In this document: in pieces, positions 44,574 through 54,781 of the stretch
Layout: each line of letters opens with the position of its first letter
Position numbering within the stretch: position 1 is the first letter of the stretch
NCBI RefSeq assembly: GCF_036670015.1
Contig: NZ_CP137636.1
Coordinates: 32,501 to 90,000 of the forward strand
Direction of reading: 5' to 3'
Length of the DNA stretch: 57,500 nt
Origin: Niallia sp. XMNu-256
GTDB taxonomy: Bacteria; Bacillota; Bacilli; Bacillales; Cytobacillaceae
The notes under the pieces: model-generated
Told to the model about the DNA's origin: nothing
The model's database searches: none
What the model saw: the letters and a program-made list of their open reading frames with translations, nothing else
Position numbers and translations under genes: made by a program

Positions 44574-45308
44574 ATGAAGACTGGAACGCTGAAGCAAATT
44601 TTACTAATCACGGATGGCTGTTCAAATCAAGGAGAAGATCCCATTGCAATCGCTGCGCTTGCAAAAGAGATGGGCATTACAGTAAATGTTATTGGGGTTA
44701 TGGAACATGATGTAATTGATGAACAAAGCGCTAAAGAAATTGAGGGAATTGCACTGGCTGGTGGTGGCGTAAGCCAAATCGTTTATGCTCAGAAATTGTC
44801 ACAAACCGTTCAAATGGTGACAAGAAAGGCAATGACTCAAACCCTTCAAGGTGTTGTTAATCGAGAGTTACAGCAAATCCTTGGCAAGTCCCAAACCATA
44901 GAAGATCTTCCACCTGAAAAAAGAGGGGAAGTGATGGAAGTTGTCGATGAGCTCGGAGAAACCGTAGAGGTTGAGGTTCTGATTCTTGTTGATACATCAG
45001 CAAGCATGAAGGAGAAACTTCCAACAGTGAAGGAAGCGCTCCTTGATTTATCATTAAGTTTAAACGCCCGAAGTGGGGAAAATCGTTTTTCCGTCTTTGT
45101 ATTTCCCGGGAAAAAGGGTGAAGTGGATAAATTATTAGACTGGACCCCAAAACTGGAATCGTTAACAGGTATTTTTTCTAAGTTAACAACCGGTGGAATT
45201 ACCCCGACAGGGCCAGCTGTTAATGAAGCGATTCGTTACTTTAAGAAAAAACGGTCATTGAGGAGCTTGTTATCCCGTGATGATGAATTCTTCGAAGAGT
45301 CGATTTAA
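44574..45308 (+). CDS. yabS: VWA-type protein YabS, apparently circularly permuted
   Basis: This 244-aa protein corresponds to B. subtilis YabS (a sporulation-period gene of unknown function between spoIIE and yabT). The metal site motifs are in unusual order: TDG (QILLITDGCSNQG) and the IGVM/GIALAGGG strands come first, while DTSASM and the threonine of GGITPTGP come in the C-terminal half. A usual VWA domain has DxSxS first and TDG last. ATG-44574 follows GGAGGGG by six bases. It overlaps yabT by 29 bases. Confidence 0.88.
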   Translation: MKTGTLKQILLITDGCSNQGEDPIAIAALAKEMGITVNVIGVMEHDVIDEQSAKEIEGIALAGGGVSQIVYAQKLSQTVQMVTRKAMTQTLQGVVNRELQQILGKSQTIEDLPPEKRGEVMEVVDELGETVEVEVLILVDTSASMKEKLPTVKEALLDLSLSLNARSGENRFSVFVFPGKKGEVDKLLDWTPKLESLTGIFSKLTTGGITPTGPAVNEAIRYFKKKRSLRSLLSRDDEFFEESI

Positions 45309-46284
45309 TGTCCAGCCGGGAACGGTCATAGAGGGTAAGTGGCATAAAAATCGATACACCATTATAAACGAATTAGGATTTGGGGCAAATGGGATTGTCT
45401 ATCTTGCAAGGAACAAAAATGTTCAAGTTGCATTAAAAATGAGCGATAATGGGATGTCGATAACATCTGAAGTGAATGTGCTCAAATCCTTTGCAAAGGT
45501 CCAAGGATCAGCCCTTGGGCCTTCTTTGTTGGATGTAGATGATTGGCAAGTAAACGGCGGCCAAATTTCCTTTTATGTAATGGAGTATATCGAAGGGCCT
45601 GACTTTTTAACATTTATTGAAAAAAAGGGAAGCTCATGGCTACCGGTCCTGATTCTACAATTACTAGCAGATTTAGAAAAACTCCATCATAATGGTTGGG
45701 TTTTTGGGGATCTAAAACCGGAAAATTTAATTGTGACGGGGCCGCCGTCGCGTATCCGTTGTATTGATGTCGGTGGCACTACCCTCCAAGGAAGAGCCAT
45801 TAAAGAGTTTACTGAGTTTTATGACAGAGGGTATTGGGGTCTAGGATCGAGAAAGGCAGATCCGAGTTATGATCTATTTGCCGTAGCTATGATCATGATT
45901 AATTCTGCTTATCCGAAGCGTTTTAATAAAAAACAAGGTGGAATCACTCAATTACGCCAAGCTATTAATAATAGTAAGTTATTACAAAAATTTGAGCCTG
46001 TCATTTTAAGTGCCCTACAAGGACAGTACTTGAGTGCTGGCGATATGAGAGATGATTTATTGCATCTCGTTAAAGCAAAAACTAGCAAGGCGACAGCAGG
46101 AACTAGACAAACAAGACAAACTAGGCAAACCAGGCAAACCCATTCGGTCAACACAAATCCTCAAAGAAATCGGGTGAGACAAAACCAGAAAGGAAGGAAG
46201 AAAAAGGGATCGCTAGAAACGGTTTTAATCCTTGTTATTGTGATGCTATTCTATGCCTTCTATATATTCGGAGAACTCATCTGA
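45280..46284 (+). CDS. yabT: Hanks-type Ser/Thr protein kinase YabT
   Basis: This 334-aa kinase has the glycine loop GFGANGIVYLA (about 33-43), the ATP lysine K53 (VALKMS), the catalytic loop FGDLKPENL (D144; the usual HR before D is FG), and DVGG in place of DFG. A basic, glutamine/threonine-rich linker with four RQT repeats leads to one C-terminal membrane span (about 310-330). B. subtilis YabT is a DNA-stimulated kinase active in sporulation that phosphorylates RecA; DNA binding maps to the basic linker. The start could be ATG-45280 or ATG-45283. Confidence 0.93.
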   Translation: MMNSSKSRFNVQPGTVIEGKWHKNRYTIINELGFGANGIVYLARNKNVQVALKMSDNGMSITSEVNVLKSFAKVQGSALGPSLLDVDDWQVNGGQISFYVMEYIEGPDFLTFIEKKGSSWLPVLILQLLADLEKLHHNGWVFGDLKPENLIVTGPPSRIRCIDVGGTTLQGRAIKEFTEFYDRGYWGLGSRKADPSYDLFAVAMIMINSAYPKRFNKKQGGITQLRQAINNSKLLQKFEPVILSALQGQYLSAGDMRDDLLHLVKAKTSKATAGTRQTRQTRQTRQTHSVNTNPQRNRVRQNQKGRKKKGSLETVLILVIVMLFYAFYIFGELI

Positions 46285-46467
46285 AATAGTTTTGAAAAAA
46301 TATTAATATAAATGAAAAAAGTTCTGGTTAATCTTTTGTTTTTTTGATAGAAACTGATATCCTTATAAACAAGGAACTGGATTTATTAGGGTTAACGGAC
46401 AGTGAAGCCCACTGATGGAAGTTTCAATTTGATTAAAGACGATTACTTTTTTAAGGAAGAAATGCAA

Positions 46468-47856
46468 ATGGAAGAAAAGGTTGACCAGTTTTTAAAACAG
46501 AAAGGATTTACATTTGCCGGGAAACGGGTTCTAGTCGGGGTATCTGGCGGACCGGATTCCTTAGCTTTGTTAAACTACCTCTTAAATAAACATCAGGATA
46601 TCACACTTGTCGTCGGTCATTTAGATCATATGTTTAGAGGAGAGGAGTCTCTGCAAGACGCAAAATATGTAGAACAGTTTTGCCAAGTAAGAGGAATTCC
46701 CTTTAAGATGAAAAGGGTAGACGTACCTGAGTATATGGAGAAAACAGGAAAGAGTCCAGAAGTTGCAGCCCGAGAATGTAGGTATCAGTTTTTTGCAGAA
46801 GTGATGAAAGAATACCATCTTTCACATTTGGCACTGGCCCATCATGGGGATGATCAAATTGAAACCATTCTAATGAGGCTTACTAGAGGCAGCTCTGGCA
46901 GTGCTCGAGCTGGAATTCCATTTATGAGGCCATTTGAAAAAGGGACGATTGTCAGGCCATTCTTAGCCTTAAGTCGTCAAGAAATTGAACAGTATTGCAT
47001 GGAGCATCACTTACATCCTCGTCATGACCCAAGTAATGATAGTGATAGCTATCTACGCAATCGGTTTCGAAAATATGTTTTACCCTTTTTAAAAAAGGAA
47101 AATAACAATGTACATGAACATTTTAGACGGTTTAGTGAGGATCTGCTGCTTGATGAAGAATGCCTTCAGGAATTAACGAAGCAAAAGATGAATACAGTAT
47201 GGAGAGAGAAGCATACCGATAAAGTAACCATTGATTTAGATGCATTTCAGAAGTTGCCGCTGCCTTTACAAAGAAGAGGGATTCAACTAATATTAGATTA
47301 TCTTTATGAACATAGACCACAAGCATTATCTGCTATACATATTGATTCCTTCTTTTCATTAATAGCTAGTGAAAATCCTTCTGGAAGACTAGATTTCCCT
47401 TCAGGATTGAAGGTTATTCGTTCCTACCGATTATGTCACTTTCTATTTTTGGTTGACAATCATCCAAACTTCCATTATGTTTTGACGGAGCCTGGTGAAT
47501 GTATACTTCCAAATGGTGACCAGATTACTATTCAATGTATTAAAACTCCTGTAGAAACAAACTCTAACAACATTCTGCTAAATAAAAGTGATGTTGCATT
47601 CCCGGTCATTATTCGAACAAAGGAACAAGGGGATCGCATGAGTTTAAAAGGAATGGGAGGAACGAAAAAACTTAAAAGTATCTTTATCGATCACAAAGTT
47701 CCAATTGCTGAGAGAGAAGAATGGCCAGTTGTTACAGATGGTAAAAATCGTATACTGTGGCTGCCAAGATTAAAAAAATGCCACAATGCAGACACTTTAA
47801 ATAATGATAAGGAACCATATATCCTTATCACCTATAAGGAGAAGCGGCAATCATAA
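46468..47856 (+). CDS. tilS: tRNA(Ile)-lysidine synthase
   Basis: TilS converts C34 of tRNA-Ile(CAU) to lysidine, so that AUA is read correctly; it is essential. The 462-aa PP-loop ATPase has SGGPDS (26-31), HLDHMFRGEES, and a C-terminal TilS domain (RTKEQGDRMSLKGMGGTKKLK, FIDHKVPIAERE). ATG-46468 follows AAGGAAG; an ATG six bases earlier is also possible, and the frame extends to 46402 without SD support. Confidence 0.96.
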   Translation: MEEKVDQFLKQKGFTFAGKRVLVGVSGGPDSLALLNYLLNKHQDITLVVGHLDHMFRGEESLQDAKYVEQFCQVRGIPFKMKRVDVPEYMEKTGKSPEVAARECRYQFFAEVMKEYHLSHLALAHHGDDQIETILMRLTRGSSGSARAGIPFMRPFEKGTIVRPFLALSRQEIEQYCMEHHLHPRHDPSNDSDSYLRNRFRKYVLPFLKKENNNVHEHFRRFSEDLLLDEECLQELTKQKMNTVWREKHTDKVTIDLDAFQKLPLPLQRRGIQLILDYLYEHRPQALSAIHIDSFFSLIASENPSGRLDFPSGLKVIRSYRLCHFLFLVDNHPNFHYVLTEPGECILPNGDQITIQCIKTPVETNSNNILLNKSDVAFPVIIRTKEQGDRMSLKGMGGTKKLKSIFIDHKVPIAEREEWPVVTDGKNRILWLPRLKKCHNADTLNNDKEPYILITYKEKRQS

Positions 47857-47949
47857 TGTTTCAATTTCTATATTCAGGCAACACATCTCTAAAGGTTATT
47901 ATTTAACAAATACATATAAGCATTGATCATCTAGGGGGTTTAACGAAGT

Positions 47950-48498
47950 ATGAAAAACGATATTGAAAGAATATTAATATCGGAAGAGGAAATCCAAAAA
48001 AAGGTTACAGAATTAGCAGAGCAGCTGACAAATGATTATCAAGACCGTTTTCCACTTGCAATTGGGATTTTGAAAGGTGCAACCCTATTTATGGGAGACC
48101 TTCTGAAAAGAATGGATACTTATCTTGAAATGGACTTTATGGATGTTTCAAGTTATGGTAAATCAACTGTTTCATCAGGTGAAGTTAAGATCATTAAAGA
48201 CTTAGATGCATCTGTTGAAGGTCGTGATATTCTAATCATTGAGGATATCATTGATAGTGGTTTAACACTGAGCTATTTAGTTGAACTATTTCATTATCGA
48301 AAAGCAAAATCGGTTAAAATCGTTACTTTATTAGATAAACCAACAGGTCGAAAAGCTGATATTCAAGCGGATTATGTAGGGTTTAGTGTGCCTAACGCAT
48401 TTGTCGTTGGATATGGTTTGGACTATGCTGAACGCTATCGTAATCTACCTTATATTGGTGTATTAAAACCAAAAATATATAGTGATACAGAGGAATAA
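47950..48498 (+). CDS. hprT: Hypoxanthine phosphoribosyltransferase
   Basis: Salvages hypoxanthine and guanine with PRPP. The 182-aa protein has the PRPP loop [14 protein letters not shown] and the [27 protein letters not shown] and [17 protein letters not shown] motifs. ATG-47950 follows AGGGGG. It lies between tilS and ftsH; in B. subtilis HprT and TilS together regulate ftsH, and the gene order here is the same. Confidence 0.97.
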   Translation: MKNDIERILISEEEIQKKVTELAEQLTNDYQDRFPLAIGILKGATLFMGDLLKRMDTYLEMDFMDVSSYGKSTVSSGEVKIIKDLDASVEGRDILIIEDIIDSGLTLSYLVELFHYRKAKSVKIVTLLDKPTGRKADIQADYVGFSVPNAFVVGYGLDYAERYRNLPYIGVLKPKIYSDTEE

Positions 48499-48560
48499 TT
48501 ATTTTATTAGTATTCATATATTATAAACTTGATTTTACTTGGTTTTACAAGTGTAAATCC

Positions 48561-48590
48561 TTGTAATAGTAGGATTTTCTATGGTACTAT
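48561..48590 (+). promoter_or_regulatory. Possible sigma-A promoter of ftsH
   Basis: TTGTAA (48561-48566), 18 bases, TACTAT (48585-48590), 36 bases before ftsH. Each box has mismatches. Confidence 0.45.
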
Positions 48591-48626
48591 ACACTATAGT
48601 TTCTTGACCGTGGGAGGAGGTAAGGG

Positions 48627-50588
48627 ATGAATCGGATTTTCCGTAATACGATCTTTTATTTATTAATCTTTTTAGTCATCATTGGCGTTGTTAGTTTCTT
48701 TAATGGCGGAAATCAGCCGACTGAGAACTTAACTTACAATCAATTTATTGAAAAGCTTGAAAATGGTGAGGTAACAAAACTGACCACACAGCCTGAACGC
48801 GGAGTATTAGAAGTTCGCGGTGTGCTAAAGGGTTATGAAGAAGGGAAACAATTTATTACCTATGTCTCTAATACAGACAGTGAAAATGAACGCATAAATT
48901 CCTATGCGGCAAATATTACTGTTGATAAATTACCTGCTAAAGAGACAAGTGGTTGGGTAACCTTCTTTACATCGATTATTCCCTTTGTGATTATCCTGCT
49001 TTTATTCTTCTTCTTAATGAACCAGGCTCAAGGCGGCGGTAGCCGAGTGATGAACTTTGGTAAAAGTAAAGCAAAACTTTACAGCGAGGATAAGAAGAAA
49101 GTTCGCTTTAAAGATGTTGCTGGTGCAGATGAAGAGAAACAAGAACTTGTCGAAGTCGTTGACTTTTTGAAAGATCCACGAAAATTCGTTGAACTTGGAG
49201 CAAGGATTCCAAAAGGGGTACTATTAGTTGGACCACCAGGTACTGGTAAAACATTATTAGCTAGAGCAACTGCAGGGGAAGCAGGAGTTCCTTTCTTCTC
49301 AATCAGTGGTTCTGACTTTGTTGAAATGTTTGTCGGTGTCGGTGCATCTCGTGTTCGTGACTTATTTGAAACTGCAAAGAAAAATGCTCCATGTATTATT
49401 TTCATTGATGAAATTGACGCTGTTGGTCGTCAACGTGGTGCTGGTCTTGGTGGTGGACATGACGAACGTGAACAAACGTTAAACCAATTACTTGTTGAAA
49501 TGGACGGATTTGGAGGCAATGAAGGAATCATAATTATTGCTGCAACGAACCGTGCTGATATTCTAGACCCTGCCTTGTTACGTCCAGGTCGTTTTGACCG
49601 TCAAATTACGGTAGATCGCCCTGATGTGAGAGGTCGTGAAGCTGTATTAAAAGTACATGCTCGCAATAAGCCACTTGCAGAAGAAGTGAATTTGAAGGCA
49701 ATTGCTCAACGTACACCAGGTTTCTCTGGTGCAGATCTTGAGAACTTATTAAATGAGGCAGCTCTTGTGGCAGCGCGCTCAGATAAGAAGAAAATTGATA
49801 TGACCGATATTGATGAAGCAACAGACCGTGTCATTGCCGGACCTGCTAAGAAGAGCCGTGTTATTTCCAAAAAGGAACGAAATATTGTGGCATTCCACGA
49901 AGCAGGACATGTTGTAATCGGACTCATGTTAGATGATGCTGAAATTGTCCAGAAAGTTACGATTGTTCCTCGTGGTCAAGCTGGTGGATATGCCGTTATG
50001 CTTCCAAAAGAAGACCGTTACTTTATGACAAAACCTGAACTACTTGATAAAATCACAGGTCTACTTGGAGGCCGTGTTTCTGAGGACATCGTCTTTGGTG
50101 AAGTGAGTACAGGGGCTCATAATGACTTCCAACGTGCAACAGGAATTGCTCGTCGGATGGTAACCGAATTTGGTATGAGTGATAAATTAGGACCACTTCA
50201 ATTCGGTCAATCACAGGGCCAAGTATTCTTGGGTCGTGATTTTCATAATGAGCAGAACTATTCAGATGCAACTGCTTATGAAATTGACTTGGAAATTCAA
50301 CGAATCATTAAAGAATGTTACGAAAAGGCGCGTAAAATCCTTACAGAACATCGTGACAAACTAGATGTGATTGCGAAAACATTGCTTGAAGTAGAAACAT
50401 TAGATGCGGAGCAAATTAGACACCTGGCAGACCATGGAACCCTTCCGGAACGCCGTAATGGGAATACGATTGATGCTTCCAATGAAAATGTTAAAGTAAA
50501 TATTTCCAAAAAGGATGAGGAAAAAGGTGAAGACGACTCGACTTCATCTGAATCAACGAATGGACCTCGTTCTGACGACCGTTCATAA
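48627..50588 (+). CDS. ftsH: ATP-dependent membrane metalloprotease FtsH
   Basis: This 653-aa AAA+ protease has two membrane spans (about 6-24 and 113-133) around an extracytoplasmic domain, Walker A GPPGTGKT (about 202-209), Walker B IIFIDEID (about 256-264), the second region of homology ([20 protein letters not shown]) and the zinc motif HEAGH (about 424-428). It degrades membrane and regulatory proteins, including the Spo0E-type sporulation brake in B. subtilis. The tail is acidic and Ser-rich. Confidence 0.98.
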   Translation: MNRIFRNTIFYLLIFLVIIGVVSFFNGGNQPTENLTYNQFIEKLENGEVTKLTTQPERGVLEVRGVLKGYEEGKQFITYVSNTDSENERINSYAANITVDKLPAKETSGWVTFFTSIIPFVIILLLFFFLMNQAQGGGSRVMNFGKSKAKLYSEDKKKVRFKDVAGADEEKQELVEVVDFLKDPRKFVELGARIPKGVLLVGPPGTGKTLLARATAGEAGVPFFSISGSDFVEMFVGVGASRVRDLFETAKKNAPCIIFIDEIDAVGRQRGAGLGGGHDEREQTLNQLLVEMDGFGGNEGIIIIAATNRADILDPALLRPGRFDRQITVDRPDVRGREAVLKVHARNKPLAEEVNLKAIAQRTPGFSGADLENLLNEAALVAARSDKKKIDMTDIDEATDRVIAGPAKKSRVISKKERNIVAFHEAGHVVIGLMLDDAEIVQKVTIVPRGQAGGYAVMLPKEDRYFMTKPELLDKITGLLGGRVSEDIVFGEVSTGAHNDFQRATGIARRMVTEFGMSDKLGPLQFGQSQGQVFLGRDFHNEQNYSDATAYEIDLEIQRIIKECYEKARKILTEHRDKLDVIAKTLLEVETLDAEQIRHLADHGTLPERRNGNTIDASNENVKVNISKKDEEKGEDDSTSSESTNGPRSDDRS

Positions 50589-50625
50589 TAAAAAGGCGCT
50601 CTTTAACGGGCGTCTTTTTTCTTTT
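50588..50625 (+). terminator. Terminator after ftsH
   Basis: AAAAGGCGC (50590-50598) pairs with GCGTCTTTT (50609-50617), one wobble, followed by a long T-rich run. Confidence 0.85.
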
Positions 50626-50704
50626 TTCAGATTATACAACACCATCTTCTTTATGATATGATGTTTTCAGTATTTGAATCTTTCTGGAAAATGTGGTGAA
50701 TAAA

Positions 50705-51490
50705 ATGATTTTTGTATTTGATGTAGGAAACACCAATACCGTTCTAGGCGTTTATGAACAGGACAAATTAAAATTTCATTGGAGAATTGAAACAAATCGC
50801 AGTAAAACTGCAGATGAATATGCGATGACCATTAAAAGCCTTTTTGAACACGAAAATCTATCTTTTTCAGCCATTAATGGCATCATTATTTCTTCCGTTG
50901 TTCCTCCGATCATGACGGCATTGGAAAATATGTGCGAAAAATACTTCCATATCCCCCCTTTAATTGTTGGTCCAGGTATCAAAACTGGTCTAAATATAAA
51001 ATATGATAACCCGCGTGAAGTAGGAGCTGACCGCATTGTAAATGCAGTGGCGGCTATCCATGAATATGGCAGTCCACTAATCATTGTCGATTTTGGTACA
51101 GCAACAACATACTGTTATATTAACGAGAAAAGGCAGTACATGGGAGGAGCAATTGCACCGGGAGTTGGGATTTCAACGGAAGCCTTGTATACACGTGCTT
51201 CTAAACTTCCTAGAATTGAAATCGCGCGTCCTGATGGAGGAAGTGTCATTGGCAAAAATACGGTCTCAGCCATGCAATCTGGAATTCTCTATGGCTATGT
51301 AGGACAAGTAGAGGGAATTGTAAAAAGAATGCAAGCAGAGTGTCAGCAGAGATTGACCGTAATTGCAACTGGTGGTTTGGCTGGTCTAATTGCTCAAGAA
51401 TCCAATGTGATTGATATTGTTGATCCCTTTTTGACTTTAAAGGGTTTGCAGCTTATTTATAATAGGAATCTGGAAACCCTAAAGAGATAA
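50705..51490 (+). CDS. coaX: Type III pantothenate kinase
   Basis: Catalyses the first step of coenzyme A synthesis. The 261-aa ASKHA-fold kinase has the phosphate motif [12 protein letters not shown] at its start, [24 protein letters not shown] and DFGTATTY (catalytic Asp in the first motif). ATG-50705 follows GTGGTGA; two GTG codons just before are in frame. Confidence 0.96.
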   Translation: MIFVFDVGNTNTVLGVYEQDKLKFHWRIETNRSKTADEYAMTIKSLFEHENLSFSAINGIIISSVVPPIMTALENMCEKYFHIPPLIVGPGIKTGLNIKYDNPREVGADRIVNAVAAIHEYGSPLIIVDFGTATTYCYINEKRQYMGGAIAPGVGISTEALYTRASKLPRIEIARPDGGSVIGKNTVSAMQSGILYGYVGQVEGIVKRMQAECQQRLTVIATGGLAGLIAQESNVIDIVDPFLTLKGLQLIYNRNLETLKR

Positions 51491-51541
51491 GGTATAGTAA
51501 TAGTTAAAATAATATTTATTGGTTTTGGAAGGAGATATTAG

Positions 51542-52420
51542 ATGGGAGACTATTTAGTTAAAGCACTTGCTTACAACGGACAAGTACGCGCTTATGCGGT
51601 TCGTAGTACAGAAACAGTCGGGGAGGCACAACGTCGACATTATACATGGCCGACAGCCTCTGCTGCGCTGGGAAGAGCGATGACTGCCACGGTTATGATG
51701 GGGGCAATGCTAACCGGTGAAGATAAACTTACAGTCAAAATCGAAGGTGGCGGACCTATTGGCCATATTTTAGTTGACAGTAATGCAAAAGGGGAAGTTA
51801 GAGGTTATGTTTCCAATCCACAAACACATTTTGATTTAAATCAACATGGTAAATTGGATGTTAGAAGAGCTGTAGGAACAGATGGAAATTTAACGGTTGT
51901 AAAGGATATCGGATTACGGGATTATTTTACCGGACAAGTTCCGATCGTATCAGGTGAATTAGGTGAGGATTTTACGTACTATTTCTCAACTTCTGAGCAA
52001 ACCCCCTCTGCAGTAGGTGTTGGAGTCCTCGTAAATCCGGATAATTCCATATTGGCTGCAGGTGGTTTTATCATTCAATTAATGCCTGGTACGGAAGATG
52101 AGACGATTACAAAAATTGAAAAACGATTAAGCGAAATCCCGCCGATTTCAAAGCAAATTGAAAAAGGGTTATCACCTGAGGAACTATTGATTGAAGTTTT
52201 AGGAAAAGACGAAGTCAAATTCCTTGAAAAGATGCCAGTTTCCTTTGCATGTAACTGTTCCAGGGAGAGATTCGGGAGTGCCATTATTGGTCTTGGAAAG
52301 GCAGAAATCCAAGATATGATCGATGAAGATGGTCAAGCAGAAGCCCATTGTCACTTCTGTAATGAAAAATATATATACCCTCAGGAAGAATTAGAAGTCT
52401 TTAAGAATGAATCAAAATAG
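51542..52420 (+). CDS. hslO: Redox-regulated chaperone Hsp33
   Basis: A holdase turned on by oxidation. The 292-aa protein has the Hsp33 core and the C-terminal zinc switch with CNC (about 237-239) and CHFC (about 270-273). GGAAGGAG precedes ATG-51542. In B. subtilis yacD follows; here cysK comes directly. Confidence 0.97.
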   Translation: MGDYLVKALAYNGQVRAYAVRSTETVGEAQRRHYTWPTASAALGRAMTATVMMGAMLTGEDKLTVKIEGGGPIGHILVDSNAKGEVRGYVSNPQTHFDLNQHGKLDVRRAVGTDGNLTVVKDIGLRDYFTGQVPIVSGELGEDFTYYFSTSEQTPSAVGVGVLVNPDNSILAAGGFIIQLMPGTEDETITKIEKRLSEIPPISKQIEKGLSPEELLIEVLGKDEVKFLEKMPVSFACNCSRERFGSAIIGLGKAEIQDMIDEDGQAEAHCHFCNEKYIYPQEELEVFKNESK

Positions 52421-52452
52421 CCATAAAGTATGAGTTTTTTCCCAATAAGTAA

Positions 52453-52481
52453 TTGACAATTTTAACAATTGCTGATAAATT
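52453..52481 (+). promoter_or_regulatory. Sigma-A promoter of cysK
   Basis: TTGACA (52453-52458), 17 bases, TAAATT (52476-52481). B. subtilis cysK is repressed by CymR; an operator was not confirmed here. Confidence 0.65.
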
Positions 52482-52528
52482 TAAATAAAACCAATATAAA
52501 TACTCGGAAATGGGAAAGGGTGCTATTT

Positions 52529-53455
52529 ATGGCTAAAACTTATAATTCAATAACAGAATTAATCGGTGGAACTCCAGTCGTTAAGCTAAATCATATTGTT
52601 GATACAGATAGTGCAGATGTATACTTAAAGTTAGAATATATGAACCCAGGTAGTAGTGTTAAAGATCGTATCGCTCTTGCAATGATCGAAGCTGCGGAAC
52701 AAAGTGGGAAGTTAAAAGCTGGCGATACAATTGTTGAACCTACTAGTGGGAATACTGGTATTGGTTTGGCATGGGTAGCCGCTGCAAAAGGTTATAAAGC
52801 AGTATTAGTTATGCCAGATACAATGAGCTTAGAACGTCGTAATCTGCTTCGTGCTTATGGTGCCCAACTTATCTTAACTCCAGGAGCAGAAGGAATGAAA
52901 GGTGCAATTGCAAAAGCAAATGAACTTGCGGAGCAACATGGCTATTTCATCCCTCAACAATTTGAAAATCCTGCAAACCCAGAAATTCACCGTCATACAA
53001 CAGGAAAAGAACTAGTAGAACAATTTAGCGATGGTCTTGACGCGTTTGTGGCAGGAATTGGTACGGGTGGAACTATTACTGGAGCCGGAGAAGTTCTAAA
53101 AGAAAAATTCCCTGAAATTAAAGTGTATGCGGTTGAACCATCTGACTCACCTGTCATTTCTGGTGGAAAACCAGGTCCACATAAAATTCAAGGGATTGGA
53201 GCAGGTTTTGTTCCAGAAGTATTGAATACAGGGATTTATGATGAAGTTATTACCGTGACAAATGACGAGGCTTTTGAAGCTTCTCGCCGTGTAGGTCAAG
53301 AAGAAGGAATTCTAGGTGGTATTTCTGCAGGTGCTGCTGTCCATGCAGCGTTAAAGGTAGCAAAACAACTTGGAAAAGGGAAAAAGGTAGTAGCAATTAT
53401 TCCTGATAACGGTGAACGTTACTTAAGTACTGCTCTATTCCAATTTGAAGATTAA
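52529..53455 (+). CDS. cysK: Cysteine synthase A (O-acetylserine thiol-lyase)
   Basis: Makes cysteine from O-acetylserine and sulfide. The 308-aa PLP enzyme has the PLP lysine K45 in [18 protein letters not shown], the phosphate loop GTGGTITG, and [11 protein letters not shown]-52529 gives [16 protein letters not shown], the family start; the frame opens further up at 52469, but that lies in the promoter. A terminator follows. Confidence 0.97.
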   Translation: MAKTYNSITELIGGTPVVKLNHIVDTDSADVYLKLEYMNPGSSVKDRIALAMIEAAEQSGKLKAGDTIVEPTSGNTGIGLAWVAAAKGYKAVLVMPDTMSLERRNLLRAYGAQLILTPGAEGMKGAIAKANELAEQHGYFIPQQFENPANPEIHRHTTGKELVEQFSDGLDAFVAGIGTGGTITGAGEVLKEKFPEIKVYAVEPSDSPVISGGKPGPHKIQGIGAGFVPEVLNTGIYDEVITVTNDEAFEASRRVGQEEGILGGISAGAAVHAALKVAKQLGKGKKVVAIIPDNGERYLSTALFQFED

Positions 53456-53470
53456 TTTATACGATGATAC

Positions 53471-53505
53471 AGAGGCTCTCCTATCATAAGGAGAGTCTCT
53501 TTTTA
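53471..53505 (+). terminator. Terminator after cysK
   Basis: AGAGGCTCTCCT (53471-53482) pairs with AGGAGAGTCTCT (53489-53500), one wobble, followed by T. Confidence 0.9.
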
Positions 53506-53591
53506 CGTTTACTGGTTTTTCTTTTTTAGTTTTTTATATTATCATAATAGGATTAAAGGAAATGCCAATTTTTTATTAATAGAGGTGTAAT

Positions 53592-54425
53592 ATGTCTAAT
53601 CAAATTATTCAATGTGGTTCTTATACACTTGACTACGGAAAGAAATCACTCATTATGGGAATTTTAAATGTAACTCCAGATTCCTTTTCAGACGGTGGAA
53701 AGTATAATTCCATTGACCATGCTGTGCAACATGCGCTAGAAATGGTTGAAAATGGAGCAGATTTAATTGATATTGGAGGGGAATCAACCCGTCCTGGTTA
53801 TACACCGATTTCAGTTGATGAGGAACTAAGCCGTGTAGTTCCAGTTATAGAGGCGGTAAAAGAGGCGGTACCTGTCCCTTTATCCATTGATACTTTTAAA
53901 GCTGAAACAGCAAGAGGTGCTATTAAAGCGGGAGCTCATATTATCAATGATATTTGGGGAGCAAAAGCTGATCCAAATATGGGAAATGTGGCTGCAGAGT
54001 TACAAGTACCAATTATTCTTCAACATAATCGTGATAATCAAGACTATCAATCCTTTTTCAGAGATACGCTAAATGATATTTTTGAAAGTATAGCTATTGT
54101 GAAAAAAGCCGGTGTCAAGGATTCTCAAATCATATTAGATCCAGGGATTGGATTTGCAAAAGATGCCTATGATATTGAAATGATGAGAAATCTAGATAAG
54201 TTTACCGGACTAGGCTATCCTGTTTTATTAGGGCCTTCACGCAAAAGAATGATTGGAAATGTATTAAACCTTCCAGTAGATCAGCGTATGGAAGGGACGG
54301 GAGCGACAGTCTGTTATGGTATCCAAAAAGGCTGTCAGATTTTCCGTGTTCATGATGTGAAGGAAATAAGCAGAATGGCAAAAATGATGGATGCTTTAAT
54401 GGGAAAGGGAGATCAAGTTGGATAA
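53592..54425 (+). CDS. folP: Dihydropteroate synthase
   Basis: Joins p-aminobenzoate to dihydropterin pyrophosphate; target of sulfonamides. The 277-aa TIM barrel has ILNVTPDSFSDGGK, GGESTRPG, LDPGIGFAK and GPSRKRMIG. It heads a folate group (folP-folB-folK-yazB-dusB). In B. subtilis pabB, pabA and pabC precede it; here a terminator and a 136-base gap separate it from cysK. Confidence 0.97.
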   Translation: MSNQIIQCGSYTLDYGKKSLIMGILNVTPDSFSDGGKYNSIDHAVQHALEMVENGADLIDIGGESTRPGYTPISVDEELSRVVPVIEAVKEAVPVPLSIDTFKAETARGAIKAGAHIINDIWGAKADPNMGNVAAELQVPIILQHNRDNQDYQSFFRDTLNDIFESIAIVKKAGVKDSQIILDPGIGFAKDAYDIEMMRNLDKFTGLGYPVLLGPSRKRMIGNVLNLPVDQRMEGTGATVCYGIQKGCQIFRVHDVKEISRMAKMMDALMGKGDQVG

Positions 54426-54780
54426 AATCTATGTGAATGGGATGGAGTTCTATGGGTATCATGGAGTTCTTCCTGAAGAAACCGTCCTAGGTCAGCGATT
54501 TGTAGTTGATCTAGTCGTAGAAACCGATTTTAAAAAGGCAGGAGTATCTGATGATTTACACGAGTCTATTAGCTATGTCGACCTTTTTCAAATTTGTCAG
54601 GAAATCGCTGAAGGAAGACCTTATAAATTGATTGAAGCAGTTGCAGAAAAAATAGCCCAACAGATTTTAAACCAATTTGAAAAGGTTAATCAAGTAACGG
54701 TAAAAGTAATTAAACCGAATCCGCCTATTAAGGGGCATTATCAATCGGTCGCAGTAGAAATTGTTAGGGGTCGTGTTTAA
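54418..54780 (+). CDS. folB: Dihydroneopterin aldolase
   Basis: Cleaves dihydroneopterin to hydroxymethyl-dihydropterin. The 120-aa protein has FYGYHGVLPEE at the start and KPNPPIKGHYQSVAVEI at the end, both typical. It starts at TTG-54418, after GGGAG, eight bases inside folP. Confidence 0.96.
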   Translation: MDKIYVNGMEFYGYHGVLPEETVLGQRFVVDLVVETDFKKAGVSDDLHESISYVDLFQICQEIAEGRPYKLIEAVAEKIAQQILNQFEKVNQVTVKVIKPNPPIKGHYQSVAVEIVRGRV

Positions 54781-54781
54781 G

